DNA from: a virus
Direction: 5' to 3' (one strand)
Length of the DNA stretch: 34,423 nt
IMG/VR virus record: IMGVR_UViG_3300012936_000071
Location: 1 to 34,423 of that record
Under the pieces are notes generated by a model. That model did not search any database. It was not told where the DNA came from and saw only the letters and a list, made by a program, of their open reading frames with translations. The translations under genes and the position numbers were made by a program. Below, piece after piece: positions 24,443-32,120 of this stretch. Numbering within the stretch: the stretch's first letter is position 1; the number at the start of each line of letters is the position of its first letter.

Positions 24443-24767
24443 CTTTAACTCCTCTTTTTGCAAGTTGGTTAAATCCAATGAAAGAAGCCAAAACTCCCAT
24501 ATTACTAATAACCCAAATTTCAGCAATACCCGAAAGATGTGAAATTCTATCTACAGGTACTAACGGTGTCATTAACACGATTATGAATAAAGTTACAGTA
24601 ATAGCAGAAAACCATACCAAGTGTCTTTGTTGATCTTCTTTTTTGTCTCTGTTTTCTAATAGCACCATGCGCTCTTTAATAGCCATTTCTCTATCAGTAA
24701 CAACACCGTCACCATTAGTATCTGCTTCTTCCCAGACTGAACCTTTTTCTAACGTTTTTTGTGCCAT
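24426..24767 (-). CDS. EF-hand membrane protein in the lysis block
   Basis: 113 aa. Residues 16-27 form a canonical EF-hand loop, D16-x-N18-x-D20-G-x-V-T24-x-x-E27, all coordinating positions filled. A charged helix (R-E-M-A-I-K-E-R) and a Q-Q-R-H segment follow, then two hydrophobic spans (about 50-68 and 81-99), and a basic end. Similar short proteins with N-terminal D-x-N-G-D-G and two spans are known to me from marine phages near lysis or tail genes, without a function. The calcium loop would face one side of the inner membrane. Position right before the holin suggests a lysis accessory, such as a pinholin-like or antiholin partner, but this is inference. Start ATG at 24767 has only a weak upstream ribosome site. 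Confidence 0.75.
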   Translation of the reverse strand: MAQKTLEKGSVWEEADTNGDGVVTDREMAIKERMVLLENRDKKEDQQRHLVWFSAITVTLFIIVLMTPLVPVDRISHLSGIAEIWVISNMGVLASFIGFNQLAKRGVKDDKVP

Positions 24768-24769
24768 AA

Positions 24770-24940
24770 CTAGCTTTTTGCTTTCTTTTTAGCTGTAGCA
24801 CTTAAGTCTTTAAAATGAAATAAGCGTTTGCTGTTTTTACCGTGGGTCTTTCCAGAATGTAACTGACCGTTTGGCATTTTATGTGTTCCGCCTTTGTATT
24901 CAGTACCATCACGAAAATAATGTTTTACGCCTTTAGCCAT
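24770..24940 (-). CDS. 56-aa basic hypothetical protein (KHYFRDGTEYKGG type)
   Basis: A 56-codon ORF: M-A-K-G-V-K-H-Y-F-R-D-G-T-E-Y-K-G-G, then H-K-M-P-N-G-Q-L-H-S-G-K-T-H-G, S-K-R-L-F-H-F-x-D-L and a Lys-rich end. From memory, proteins of this kind, with H-Y-F-x-D-G, M-P-N-G and S-K-x-L-F-x-F, are common in marine phages and unnamed. The four His and regular Gly give it a distinctive look. It overlaps the upstream micro-protein by 8 bases and is followed 2 bases later by the EF-hand gene, so this is one coupled unit. Confidence 0.72.
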   Translation of the reverse strand: MAKGVKHYFRDGTEYKGGTHKMPNGQLHSGKTHGKNSKRLFHFKDLSATAKKKAKS

Positions 24941-25061
24941 AAGATTTACCTTTTTTACCTGACTTCTTAGTCTTTTTTGCCATTTTCATTGGTTTTTTGT
25001 TAGTAGTCATCTTCATAGATTTTGGTTTCTTTTTCCCCATTGTGTATCCATATCCCGGCAT
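24933..25061 (-). CDS. 42-aa Met/Lys/Gly-rich micro-protein
   Basis: A 42-codon ORF starting M-P-G-Y-G-Y-T-M-G-K-K-K and rich in Met, Lys and Gly (M-K-M, P-M-K-M). AAAGGAAA lies upstream of the ATG at 25061. It overlaps the next gene by 8 bases. Micro-proteins beginning M-P-G-Y-G followed by Met/Lys repeats occur in many marine phages near lysis genes. No function is known; a composition this biased could also reflect an unstructured DNA- or membrane-binding tail. Confidence 0.62.
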   Translation of the reverse strand: MPGYGYTMGKKKPKSMKMTTNKKPMKMAKKTKKSGKKGKSYG

Positions 25062-25062
25062 A

Positions 25063-25218
25063 TCATTTCCTTTCTTTTGATTTCATAAAAGTTTGAGCGA
25101 CACCTCTGTCACACGTTATTACAACAACTCGATTTTTTTCATTATACACTACCCATACGCTACCTGATCGTCTTCGTACTTCTTCAAGTTTTACTCCTTT
25201 CTTTTCATAAGTTTCCAT
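25063..25218 (-). CDS. 51-aa hypothetical protein
   Basis: A 51-codon ORF: a charged start (M-E-T-Y-E-K-K-G-V-K-L-E-E-V) followed by a short beta-like core V-W-V-V-Y-N-E-K-N-R-V-V-V-I-T and a helical basic end. It looks like a small folded beta-hairpin domain rather than noise, and it exactly fills the gap between the 42-aa gene (one base away) and the 161-aa gene (26 bases away). The upstream ribosome site is weak (AGAAAG). Not recognised. Confidence 0.55.
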   Translation of the reverse strand: METYEKKGVKLEEVRRRSGSVWVVYNEKNRVVVITCDRGVAQTFMKSKERK

Positions 25219-25244
25219 CTTTCTACCATTAGAATACCTCTGAG

Positions 25245-25730
25245 CTAACGTCTGTCAAGCAAGACAAGCCCATAAGTAAAGGCAAAAAGAATAGCAGTAC
25301 CAATACCAACGGTAAGTATACCGATGCTCCACATAATAATCTTCTCTCTTCTTTCTTTTGCTTCGTATATTTCTTTTTGTCTACGTTTACGAATATCACC
25401 TTCCATAGCTAATAGTTCATCCCATGCTCTTGTTCCGTGGGTAAACATTATGAAAGTTTTTAGTTCGTCTCTCTGTGCTTCTAATTTTTTCTTAGCAGCG
25501 AATGCTTCAATTGCTTCTTGTTCTATAGATTGCCCACTAAATACTTTCCTAAACAGCGATGGATTCTTAGCAGATTTATGCGCTGCATCTACATCAGAAA
25601 CTGCACCCATCCATCTTGAGAGGTCTTTTGACATACTTTCAAGATCGCGGCCTGCTGCAAAAGCGCGCTTAATCCCTCCGAAAGCCGCCGTTGCCGTAGA
25701 AATAGCCGCGCTAATTGTGAGCGGGTCCAT
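25245..25730 (-). CDS. 161-aa phage protein with C-terminal membrane anchor
   Basis: A hydrophobic N-terminal helix (I-S-A-A-I-S-T-A-T-A-A-F) is followed by a long helical region with E-A-I-E-A-F-A-A-K-K-K and F-I-M-F-T-H-G-T-R-A-W, then a basic segment and a clear membrane span (about 134-157) ending L-L-D-R-R. The pattern 'E-A-I-E-A-F-A-A-K-K-K-x-E-A' recurs in a family of unnamed proteins of cyanophages and other marine phages. It stands one base from the 78-aa anchored coiled-coil protein, so both could form an envelope complex at lysis or entry. It is not a recognisable spanin: no lipobox or periplasmic proline-rich region is seen. Confidence 0.68.
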   Translation of the reverse strand: MDPLTISAAISTATAAFGGIKRAFAAGRDLESMSKDLSRWMGAVSDVDAAHKSAKNPSLFRKVFSGQSIEQEAIEAFAAKKKLEAQRDELKTFIMFTHGTRAWDELLAMEGDIRKRRQKEIYEAKERREKIIMWSIGILTVGIGTAILFAFTYGLVLLDRR

Positions 25731-25731
25731 A

Positions 25732-25968
25732 TTATTTTGCCTCCAGTATTCTATCTATTTTTGAGTCAAGCGCATCAAGACGAGCAAGTACTCGGTCTAT
25801 TGAAGCATTACTTTCAACTTTAGTAGAATACTCTTTAGCAAGTTCTTCTCTTGTTTTGTTTAAAAGAATAGAGATACGCTTAAGTTCATCATGTTGGCTT
25901 TTAACCCACCAAATAAGAAAACCTAATCCACCTGTTAATATAGAACTCCAAAGCGCATCTAATTCCAT
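25732..25968 (-). CDS. 78-aa membrane-anchored coiled-coil protein
   Basis: An N-terminal membrane span (I-L-T-G-G-L-G-F-L-I-W-W, ~10-22) is followed by a helix with heptads through the C-terminus, ending R-V-L-A-R-L-D-A-L-D-S-K-I-D-R-I-L. This N-in membrane anchor plus periplasmic or cytoplasmic coiled coil is a common small phage architecture, shared by i-spanins and some holin-like proteins. No outer-membrane partner with a lipobox was found, so I do not call it a spanin. Its ATG overlaps the TAA of the next gene downstream in sequence order (TAATG at 25966-25970), implying coupling with the 71-aa protein. Confidence 0.65.
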   Translation of the reverse strand: MELDALWSSILTGGLGFLIWWVKSQHDELKRISILLNKTREELAKEYSTKVESNASIDRVLARLDALDSKIDRILEAK

Positions 25969-26183
25969 TAATTATCCTTTTCGGGTGGCTTTTCAACAGC
26001 TTGTGTTAGCATTCTAACAAAGGCATCTCTACCAACGCTCAGTTGATCAAGGTTAAATTTAGTAGAGCCAATTTTTCTATCGAGATCAGCTATATGATTT
26101 ACCATTTGTTTTTGCTCGTCATTTAATTGATCTTCGGTATATTCAGTTCCGTTAATCGTAATGGTGTTTTTATTTTCTGCCAT
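25968..26183 (-). CDS. 71-aa helical hypothetical protein (DUF6447-like)
   Basis: It opens with a beta hairpin I-T-I-N-G-T-E-Y and continues as an acidic helix (Q-L-N-D-E-Q-K-Q-M-V-N-H-I) and a second helix. The opening I-T-I-[ND]-G-x-E-Y-x-x-x-x-L followed by helices matches a small marine-phage family that I believe is DUF6447. Function is unknown; fibre or chaperone association is conceivable because it lies close to the 1408-aa fibre. The TAA overlaps the ATG of the membrane coiled-coil gene. Confidence 0.62.
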   Translation of the reverse strand: MAENKNTITINGTEYTEDQLNDEQKQMVNHIADLDRKIGSTKFNLDQLSVGRDAFVRMLTQAVEKPPEKDN

Positions 26184-26213
26184 TTTGATTTCCTTTTTAG
26201 TTTAGTTTAATTT

Positions 26214-26450
26214 TTAACTTTTCCAGTATGTTCTACCAGTTTTTATAGTGTCGTTTATTCTTTTTAAGTCTTTGCCTTTATACTTATCGTCAAGAATTTC
26301 CATTTCTAAGTGCATAACTATATTACCGACTTGTTTCTTTTTCTGTTCATCAGTTTCGTTTTCCATTTTCAGTCCTGCAATCACATTCTCTATCATGTCG
26401 CATTGGTGCAACAGTGCTAGATAATCTCTCTCAAGTTCATTAACCGCCAT
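26214..26450 (-). CDS. 78-aa hypothetical protein downstream of the fibre
   Basis: A helical, charged protein without membrane spans or cysteine pairs (one Cys). It starts one base after the stop of the fibre gene and ends 30 bases before the 71-aa gene. Small helical proteins placed directly after long fibre genes are sometimes fibre-assembly chaperones, but nothing in this sequence shows it. Not recognised. Confidence 0.58.
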   Translation of the reverse strand: MAVNELERDYLALLHQCDMIENVIAGLKMENETDEQKKKQVGNIVMHLEMEILDDKYKGKDLKRINDTIKTGRTYWKS

Positions 26451-26451
26451 A

Positions 26452-29400
26452 TTACGCTCCTTTTAGTTTGGTTATTTCTGCTTGTAAACTATCAACTTTT
26501 GCTGATAGTTCTTGTATTGCTTTAACTAGAATAGGATATGTATTCATCGGTTGTGCCTCTAACCTTGATGGGTTTTCATAATTAACCAATCTAGTCCTTT
26601 CAGTAGAACTAAAATCCATTTCAAGTTCATGCAATTCTTGAGCAATAAAACCTAGTTCTTTCTTCCCAACCCATTTACCATCTCTTCTGTTCCAAGTAAA
26701 CTTTCTTGGTTTCATTGCGTTTACAAACTTTAGACCTAAGTCTAAATCTTCTATATCTGTTTTGTCTCTTTGATCTGACAATGCAGTTATGCTAGTAACT
26801 TGACATCTTAATGTAGCAACGCTTGAATTACCTAACGTAATTTCGTTGCTTACGCCAATGGCAGAAGGTATTGCTTTATATCCAATACAGGTAAGATTAT
26901 CTCCTGAATAAGCAGTGCTAGTGCTGTCATTATACAAAGCGTAAGGACCAATACCCGTATTATCATCTCCGGTAATCTCATACCCTGCTCTATATCCTAT
27001 AAGAACATTAAACGTAGATGTGTTGGAAGAGAAAGTATCACCACCTGCCTGAGTGCCTATACTGACGCCCCACTTACACGCGCGTGGTTGACTACCTATA
27101 GCAACCGCCAAACTCGCTCCATTAGGCGATGTTGCCTGATAACCTATATATACAGAGTTACTTGTAGTTTGTGCACCAGTTCCTGCTTGTCGTCCAATCC
27201 CAACAACCTTATCAGCACTAGTAATACTACTTAAAGCACTGTTACCAATGGCAGCATTATCTTCTCCGTTTGAAAGATTCAGCAACGCACCGTCGCCTAT
27301 GCCAACATTATTGTCACCATTACTTGATTGACTACTACCACCACCTCTTCCTGCGTTACCCCCAATAAAAACATTACGATCGCCGCTTACTTCCTGTCCT
27401 GCACGAAATCCTATTGAAACATTTGACTGTCCTTGACTACCACTGTCCTTGGCAGCCTCATACCCAATAGAAATACTCCCACTGTATGCTTTGGCATAGA
27501 AACCCATAGCAATATTATTATCACTATTGCCACAATTAGCATAATGACCTACCGCAATATTATAGCTTGCTGTGCTGACTCCGTCGGCACAGTGATGCCC
27601 AAGAGAAGTGTTATAATCACCTGTAGTAACATTAAGTAGAGAGTTATAACCGAATCCAGTGTTACCTGCACCTCCTCCTGTTATTGCCTTTAAAGATTCG
27701 TACCCCACACCAGTGTTAGCGTTAGCGGGATTGCTAGCACCTAGTCCTGCGTTGTACCCAATAAAGACATTATTTTCTGCTGTGGTAATATTCTTTCCCG
27801 CTTGATACCCAATAGCAGTGTTATTATCGCCACCAGTTATCTCATATAGACTCTGGTATCCCAATGCAGAGTTATTTGCGCCACTATCTAAATCATATAA
27901 AGTTCGGAATCCAATACCGACATTATTGTTACCAGTTCCTCCTGCGTATCCTGCTTGAAACCCAATAAAGACACTGTTATCTCCTCCATCCATGTCATAT
28001 GCTGCTTGGTGTCCTATTGAAACCATATTATAAGAAGACGAGCTTCCAGAGTCTTGTGATTGGTATCCAATAGACACGCTCCAACCTGCTGACTTTGCAT
28101 CCGCACCAACAACAACGGCATAATCTGTATCAGTAGCTAAACCATCTGCAAACCAACCTATATGAGTACTGTAATCACCCTGCCGATTTGTATGTCCTGC
28201 TTGATAGCCCACATCAACATCATAACTCCTATAATAACTATAGTAATTACCTCCTGCCACTGAGCCTACAGAAGTAGTTTCCAACGCGCCACCAGAGGAA
28301 TAGTATCTTTGTGATCCGGCCATATGTCCAATAGCAGTGCTATTTGCACGAGCGCGATAGCCTGCCTCATAACCCACAGCAGTTATATTTTGTTGGCCAC
28401 CGCCGACAGCAAGAAAACCTGCTCGATACCCAACATAGGTTGCCAGACGATGGTCTGCTGGAACTCCATCGCCTGCTTCGTAGCCTATAAACGTATTGCG
28501 AAAACCAGTAGTTATATTATCTCCTGCACGAGCTCCTATAAAGGTGTTATCATAACCAGTTGTTACTGACTGTCCTGCACCCGCTCCTATAATCACACTC
28601 TCATCAGCAGTTGTTGCTGTTTTTCCTGCGTTGTTTCCAATAAAAACATTGTTTACAGCTTGAGTTCCAGTTCCATCTAAATCTGGTGCAGGTTCATAGA
28701 CACTGCTCCCTGTATCCATGATTATATTAAAGCGATCATTTTTAAAGAATAATTTAGAGTCATTAGCTGAATCCGAATCCAAAGATGCGCCCCACGTTTC
28801 ATCTGTCAAGGCCCCACCACTACCACCACCAGAAATAGTTATAGTTTTAGTCGAGCCTGTTCCGCTTGCAGTAACTCCTGCGCCTACAAAATTAAGAGTT
28901 GTACCAGTTGTAGATAATGCACTTCCTTCGTCTTGTACTGTTACGCCATCGCTCCCCCCTGCGATTGTTATAGTTTTAGTTGCGCCAGTACCAGAAGCAA
29001 TAACTCCAGCTCCTACAAAGTTAAGAGTTGTTCCTGCGGTGGATAAAGAACTTCCTTCATCTTGGACGGTGATACCACTAGTCCCACTACCTATACCTAG
29101 ATTAGCAGGAGTAATCTTTTTCATTACTCCACCATCATCCACCAATACAAAATCAGCATCGCCTGATGACGTTGTTGTAGTTGGGGCATCTGAATTACTC
29201 GTAGAAAGTATTATTCCATCAGTTGAAGGCAAAGTTACTGTTACATTACCACTAAAATCAGCATGAGCAGGAGCTTGTAAGGCAACATAGTGTGCATTAT
29301 TAGATTCACAATATAATCTTAACTGGGATTGCGACCCTGAGTTTTTAAGGCTAAAGACACCACCTTCAATAGTTAGATTACCTACGTCACTAATATCATG

Positions 29401-30678
29401 ACCACCAAAAGTTGTTCCACTTGAAGCATCAAAAGCTATAGTATCAGGTGTTAATGTTATTAAAGTATTTGCAGAACTATCCCACGCAGGAGTACCGTTT
29501 TCTGCAACTCTAAATATTAATCTGCCATCTTCTGTACCATCTGTTACATCAACAGTTTGTGATCCAATAAACCCATAAACAAAAAATTCACCTGTCGTTT
29601 CACTGGCTGAATTGTTTCCTGCAAAATAAATAGCACCAAGCTGATCATCATCAGCAGGACTTGCTGAATTTCTAAATAACTTTAAACTAGGGTCAGGATT
29701 AGCATCTGTATCATATCCAATTAACTCTAAACTACCTTCATGCTCTAATCTCATTCTTTCAGTAGCCGCACCGCTTTCTCCTAATTTAAACACAAGGTCA
29801 GTTCGATTATCTGAGGAACTAAAAACTGTTGCATCTGCTTCTGCTACAATGGAAGCCGCAGTTGTAATAGCGTCAGTTCCACTAGCTTCATCAGGAGCAG
29901 AAAACTCTATCGCGCCTATAGAGTCTCCATCTGCTACACTAGTATCAGACGTTTGCAATTTAAGTATGGCTCCATCATTTGTCTTGGCTGTGATGTCACC
30001 TGTGATCGCAACACCATCAGTTTTGGTTGCAAGTTTTGAGCTACCATAATGATAAAGTAAAGATTCACCAGTGCCACCATCAGCTTTAAAATACAATGCT
30101 GTTCCACCACTGCCATTGTCTGAAAAAATAACTACATCTTCATCATCAGCGTTATTTGTAATAAGTAAAGAACCAGTGTTATTAGTGATCCCACTGTTTG
30201 CAGTGTTATGAAAAAGCTGTAAATCCTCTGATGCACCTAACTTTAAAACGTGATTATCACCTAAGGTTAAATGACCACTAAAAGTTGCACCACCATTTAT
30301 TTCAACGCCAGTAGATGTGGTTTCAAACTTTTTAATATTGTTATGTCTTAACTCAACTCCAGCATCTGCGTAAAATATAGCATAAAATTCAGTAGCGTTT
30401 TTCTTTGATAGATATATATTATTATCTGTTTGAAGCCAAAGACGATGACCAGTAGTATCTCTTATAATACTATCAGTAGACTCATGGTGAATAGTTAAGT
30501 CGCCAGCATCACCAAAAGCAATTTTATGGTTGTTTGGAAACGTAAGATCCCCATCAATACTAACATCTACTGTTATAGTTGACTCTAGCTTGTCAGTATT
30601 TAAATTTGTAAAATTTGAATCTACTTCAGTATTTGTTAGTGGGGAGCCTTTACCAGACCTTGTTACTATTGTAGCCAT
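26452..30678 (-). CDS. Large tail fibre with YadA-like repeats and S74 chaperone
   Basis: 1408 aa. N-terminus T-R-S-G-K-G-S-P-L-T-N-T-E-V-D-S-N-F, the typical start of T7-type and marine fibres. Next, fibre repeats with L-x-L-G-D-x-x-x-L-x-L-x-x-N (~45-235). Two tandem 43-aa units ([IV]-T-V-Q-D-E-G ... F-V-G-A-G-V, residues 536-621) come before a long run (~672-1295) of short repeats of the type N-x-A-I-G-Y-x-A-G, like the head domain of YadA adhesins, a trimeric left-handed beta-roll. At the end S1301-D-Q-R-D-K1306 opens a 108-aa S74 intramolecular chaperone, with the Ser and Lys of the self-cleavage site and a G-F-I-A-Q-E motif. It ends in a coiled coil. The mature trimeric fibre would be ~1300 aa and bind the host receptor. 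ATG at 30678 with AGGGT upstream. Confidence 0.85.
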   Translation of the reverse strand: MATIVTRSGKGSPLTNTEVDSNFTNLNTDKLESTITVDVSIDGDLTFPNNHKIAFGDAGDLTIHHESTDSIIRDTTGHRLWLQTDNNIYLSKKNATEFYAIFYADAGVELRHNNIKKFETTSTGVEINGGATFSGHLTLGDNHVLKLGASEDLQLFHNTANSGITNNTGSLLITNNADDEDVVIFSDNGSGGTALYFKADGGTGESLLYHYGSSKLATKTDGVAITGDITAKTNDGAILKLQTSDTSVADGDSIGAIEFSAPDEASGTDAITTAASIVAEADATVFSSSDNRTDLVFKLGESGAATERMRLEHEGSLELIGYDTDANPDPSLKLFRNSASPADDDQLGAIYFAGNNSASETTGEFFVYGFIGSQTVDVTDGTEDGRLIFRVAENGTPAWDSSANTLITLTPDTIAFDASSGTTFGGHDISDVGNLTIEGGVFSLKNSGSQSQLRLYCESNNAHYVALQAPAHADFSGNVTVTLPSTDGIILSTSNSDAPTTTTSSGDADFVLVDDGGVMKKITPANLGIGSGTSGITVQDEGSSLSTAGTTLNFVGAGVIASGTGATKTITIAGGSDGVTVQDEGSALSTTGTTLNFVGAGVTASGTGSTKTITISGGGSGGALTDETWGASLDSDSANDSKLFFKNDRFNIIMDTGSSVYEPAPDLDGTGTQAVNNVFIGNNAGKTATTADESVIIGAGAGQSVTTGYDNTFIGARAGDNITTGFRNTFIGYEAGDGVPADHRLATYVGYRAGFLAVGGGQQNITAVGYEAGYRARANSTAIGHMAGSQRYYSSGGALETTSVGSVAGGNYYSYYRSYDVDVGYQAGHTNRQGDYSTHIGWFADGLATDTDYAVVVGADAKSAGWSVSIGYQSQDSGSSSSYNMVSIGHQAAYDMDGGDNSVFIGFQAGYAGGTGNNNVGIGFRTLYDLDSGANNSALGYQSLYEITGGDNNTAIGYQAGKNITTAENNVFIGYNAGLGASNPANANTGVGYESLKAITGGGAGNTGFGYNSLLNVTTGDYNTSLGHHCADGVSTASYNIAVGHYANCGNSDNNIAMGFYAKAYSGSISIGYEAAKDSGSQGQSNVSIGFRAGQEVSGDRNVFIGGNAGRGGGSSQSSNGDNNVGIGDGALLNLSNGEDNAAIGNSALSSITSADKVVGIGRQAGTGAQTTSNSVYIGYQATSPNGASLAVAIGSQPRACKWGVSIGTQAGGDTFSSNTSTFNVLIGYRAGYEITGDDNTGIGPYALYNDSTSTAYSGDNLTCIGYKAIPSAIGVSNEITLGNSSVATLRCQVTSITALSDQRDKTDIEDLDLGLKFVNAMKPRKFTWNRRDGKWVGKKELGFIAQELHELEMDFSSTERTRLVNYENPSRLEAQPMNTYPILVKAIQELSAKVDSLQAEITKLKGA
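26796..28665 (-). repeat. Short tandem repeats coding the YadA-like region of the fibre
   Basis: In this stretch the fibre gene encodes a long series of imperfect 14-30 aa units ending in variants of I-G-Y-x-A-G or I-G-x-x-A. At the DNA level the units are divergent, so they are old repeats kept by protein structure rather than recent duplications. This type of repeat gives fibres that can change length or receptor by recombination. Boundaries are approximate. Confidence 0.7.
28816..29073 (-). repeat. Two tandem 129-base units in the fibre gene
   Basis: Units 29073-28945 and 28944-28816 each encode 43 residues with the same frame: T-V-Q-D-E-G-S-x-L-S-T, F-V-G-A-G-V, A-S-G-T-G, T-K-T-I-T-I. 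DNA identity is clearly visible over much of the length (for example ATAGTTTTAG at 28841 and 28970, 129 bases apart). It is probably a collar-like beta-domain duplicated in the fibre shaft. Confidence 0.85.
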
Positions 30679-30695
30679 AATTTACCCTTTAACTA

Positions 30696-31154
30696 CTAGC
30701 TCGCCGATAGTGTTATTGTCCAAGTTACAGACATTGTATCGTCAGCAGCTTTATTAACAACACTAAATACAGTTCTGCAAAGCATATCACCTCCAGAAGC
30801 CGCGTTAAATATACCTGCTTCAGTCACTGCTCCAGTTGCATCACCTGCTTCAAAAGAAGAAACATATACAACTTTTTCGTTATTAGACCCTGAGATTGTT
30901 GTGCTATCAAGCGCCTCTCTTGAACCTAGTAAAGTTACTAAATCGGTTTGAGAAGCAGCTGCAGCTGTTGTACCAGAACCAAGTCCCATATGCGACATGA
31001 CGCTTTTAGAAGCATCTTTCATACGGGAAGTTATATACTCTAATCCTTTGTTAACAACGAGATTTTTTACTTCTCTTTTGTCTTTGATGTTCCCGGCCTT
31101 GTCCTTTAGAACGATGTTAAGCTGACCGGAGAGCTTTAAATTTTCTTTAATCAT
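30696..31154 (-). CDS. Phage structural protein upstream of the fibre
   Basis: 152 aa. The sequence shows K-D-K-A-G-N-I-K, then V-K-N-L-V-V-N-K-G, followed by a M-G-L-G-S-G-T-T-A-A segment and T-E-A-G-I-F-N-A-A-S-G-G and W-T-I-T-L at the end. This order is characteristic of an unnamed marine and T7-like phage family placed directly before tail fibres; I infer it is a fibre-associated or adaptor protein. ATG at 31154 with GGAG upstream (GGAGATCGTT). It stands 9 bases after the 318-aa repeat gene and 17 bases before the fibre gene. Confidence 0.7.
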   Translation of the reverse strand: MIKENLKLSGQLNIVLKDKAGNIKDKREVKNLVVNKGLEYITSRMKDASKSVMSHMGLGSGTTAAAASQTDLVTLLGSREALDSTTISGSNNEKVVYVSSFEAGDATGAVTEAGIFNAASGGDMLCRTVFSVVNKAADDTMSVTWTITLSAS

Positions 31155-31163
31155 AACGATCTC

Positions 31164-32120
31164 CTAAAAGGTTCGGGAAGCACCGACATAATCTCCCTCA
31201 AAGTAAGTGAAGTCGCAATAACCTTGACTTCTTAAAGACCCCGCGTCGGTTATCGGGATCGTATCTAATGGTCGTTTTCCAAAGTTTAAAACGTCTCCAT
31301 CAGTAACTCCAAAACTATCAGAAAATGTTCTGCTATACGCAGTTACTATAGCAATAATTTCTGCAACAGTTGCAACATTTGTAGTATTTTTGAAAAACTG
31401 CATTTCTTGGTCGTCAAGTATTGAAGCTTCTCCATCTACATCGTCTGTTGCGTCAACACTGTTAGCAAGAGCTTTTGTTAACGCTCGAGTATTAACCTCG
31501 TCTGTAAAAGCAGCAGCTTCACTCAAACCTTTACCAAATAATGGCACTGGACTATCGGTAACTGATGGTGATTCACTAAGAGGTTTGCTTATATCAAAAG
31601 CTGCTCCATCTTCAATAGCTAAAAGATTATCTGCAAGTTGCTGTGCAAAAGTTTTAATTAATGGATCGATTATACCGACATCATCTGTAGGAACTTTACC
31701 AAAAGAAATAACGTCATCGTCGGTTATAGCTGCTGCATCAGAAAGTGTTTTATTAAATTGTATGACTGCATTTTCTGCTATAGCAGCACTATCAGTAAGA
31801 ACTTTAAAGAAACTAAATACAGCACTATCAATACCGCCAACTGTATTATCAATCTCTTTGAATATTACAAACTCACCTTCCTCCATTTGTAGTTTTATTT
31901 TAGCAAGTTGCGCAGTAATCATTTTAAGTTGCTGTGTAAAAACTGCAGCATTATCAACACCAATACTGTCTGTTTTTATCTTTAACTTAGCAAGTTGCTC
32001 AGCAATCATCTTAGTTTGTTGAGTAAAGACTACAGCATCATCAGTACTACTCATGTTAGTTTTGAGTTGAGTAAAAGCTACCTTAAGTGCATTTATAAGT
32101 ACTGCTGATTTTAGTTTCAT
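31164..32120 (-). CDS. Repeat-rich tail/fibre protein
   Basis: 318 aa. Residues 31-82 hold two near-identical 29-aa units (V-F-T-Q-Q-x-K-M-I-x-x-Q-L-A-K-[LI]-K). After that come at least six degenerate ~18-20 aa units of the type F-x-K-x-L-[ST]-D-x-x-x-I-x-D (e.g. F-N-K-T-L-S-D-A-A-A-I-T-D, F-G-K-G-L-S-E-A-A-A-F-T-D). The C-terminus is different, with a Q-G-Y-C-D-F-T-Y-F-E-G-D-Y-V-G-x-S-R-T-F end seen in marine phage tail proteins. This looks like an elongated fibre or spacer built of small repeats. Its ATG overlaps the previous stop by 4 bases (ATGA at 32117-32120). Confidence 0.68.
   Translation of the reverse strand: MKLKSAVLINALKVAFTQLKTNMSSTDDAVVFTQQTKMIAEQLAKLKIKTDSIGVDNAAVFTQQLKMITAQLAKIKLQMEEGEFVIFKEIDNTVGGIDSAVFSFFKVLTDSAAIAENAVIQFNKTLSDAAAITDDDVISFGKVPTDDVGIIDPLIKTFAQQLADNLLAIEDGAAFDISKPLSESPSVTDSPVPLFGKGLSEAAAFTDEVNTRALTKALANSVDATDDVDGEASILDDQEMQFFKNTTNVATVAEIIAIVTAYSRTFSDSFGVTDGDVLNFGKRPLDTIPITDAGSLRSQGYCDFTYFEGDYVGASRTF

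Noticed and set aside
25245-25968. Spanin pair (i-spanin/o-spanin) made of the 161-aa and 78-aa proteins
   Set aside because: No lipobox or embedded outer-membrane lipoprotein gene found; anchors fit but the pair lacks defining features.
26796-28665. Possible CRISPR array or diversity-generating template/variable repeats in the fibre gene
   Set aside because: Repeats are coding, imperfect and without regular spacers; no reverse transcriptase or template repeat was seen in the window.
28718-29266. 182-codon + strand ORF opposite the fibre gene
   Set aside because: It is the antisense of the repetitive fibre region, made of Val/Pro/Ala-rich translation of repeats, with no ribosome site, and it lies fully inside a convincing gene.
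31390-32022. 210-codon + strand ORF opposite the 318-aa repeat protein
   Set aside because: Antisense shadow of a repeat-rich gene: Ser/Ala/Leu-rich translation, no start signal, no recognisable protein features.
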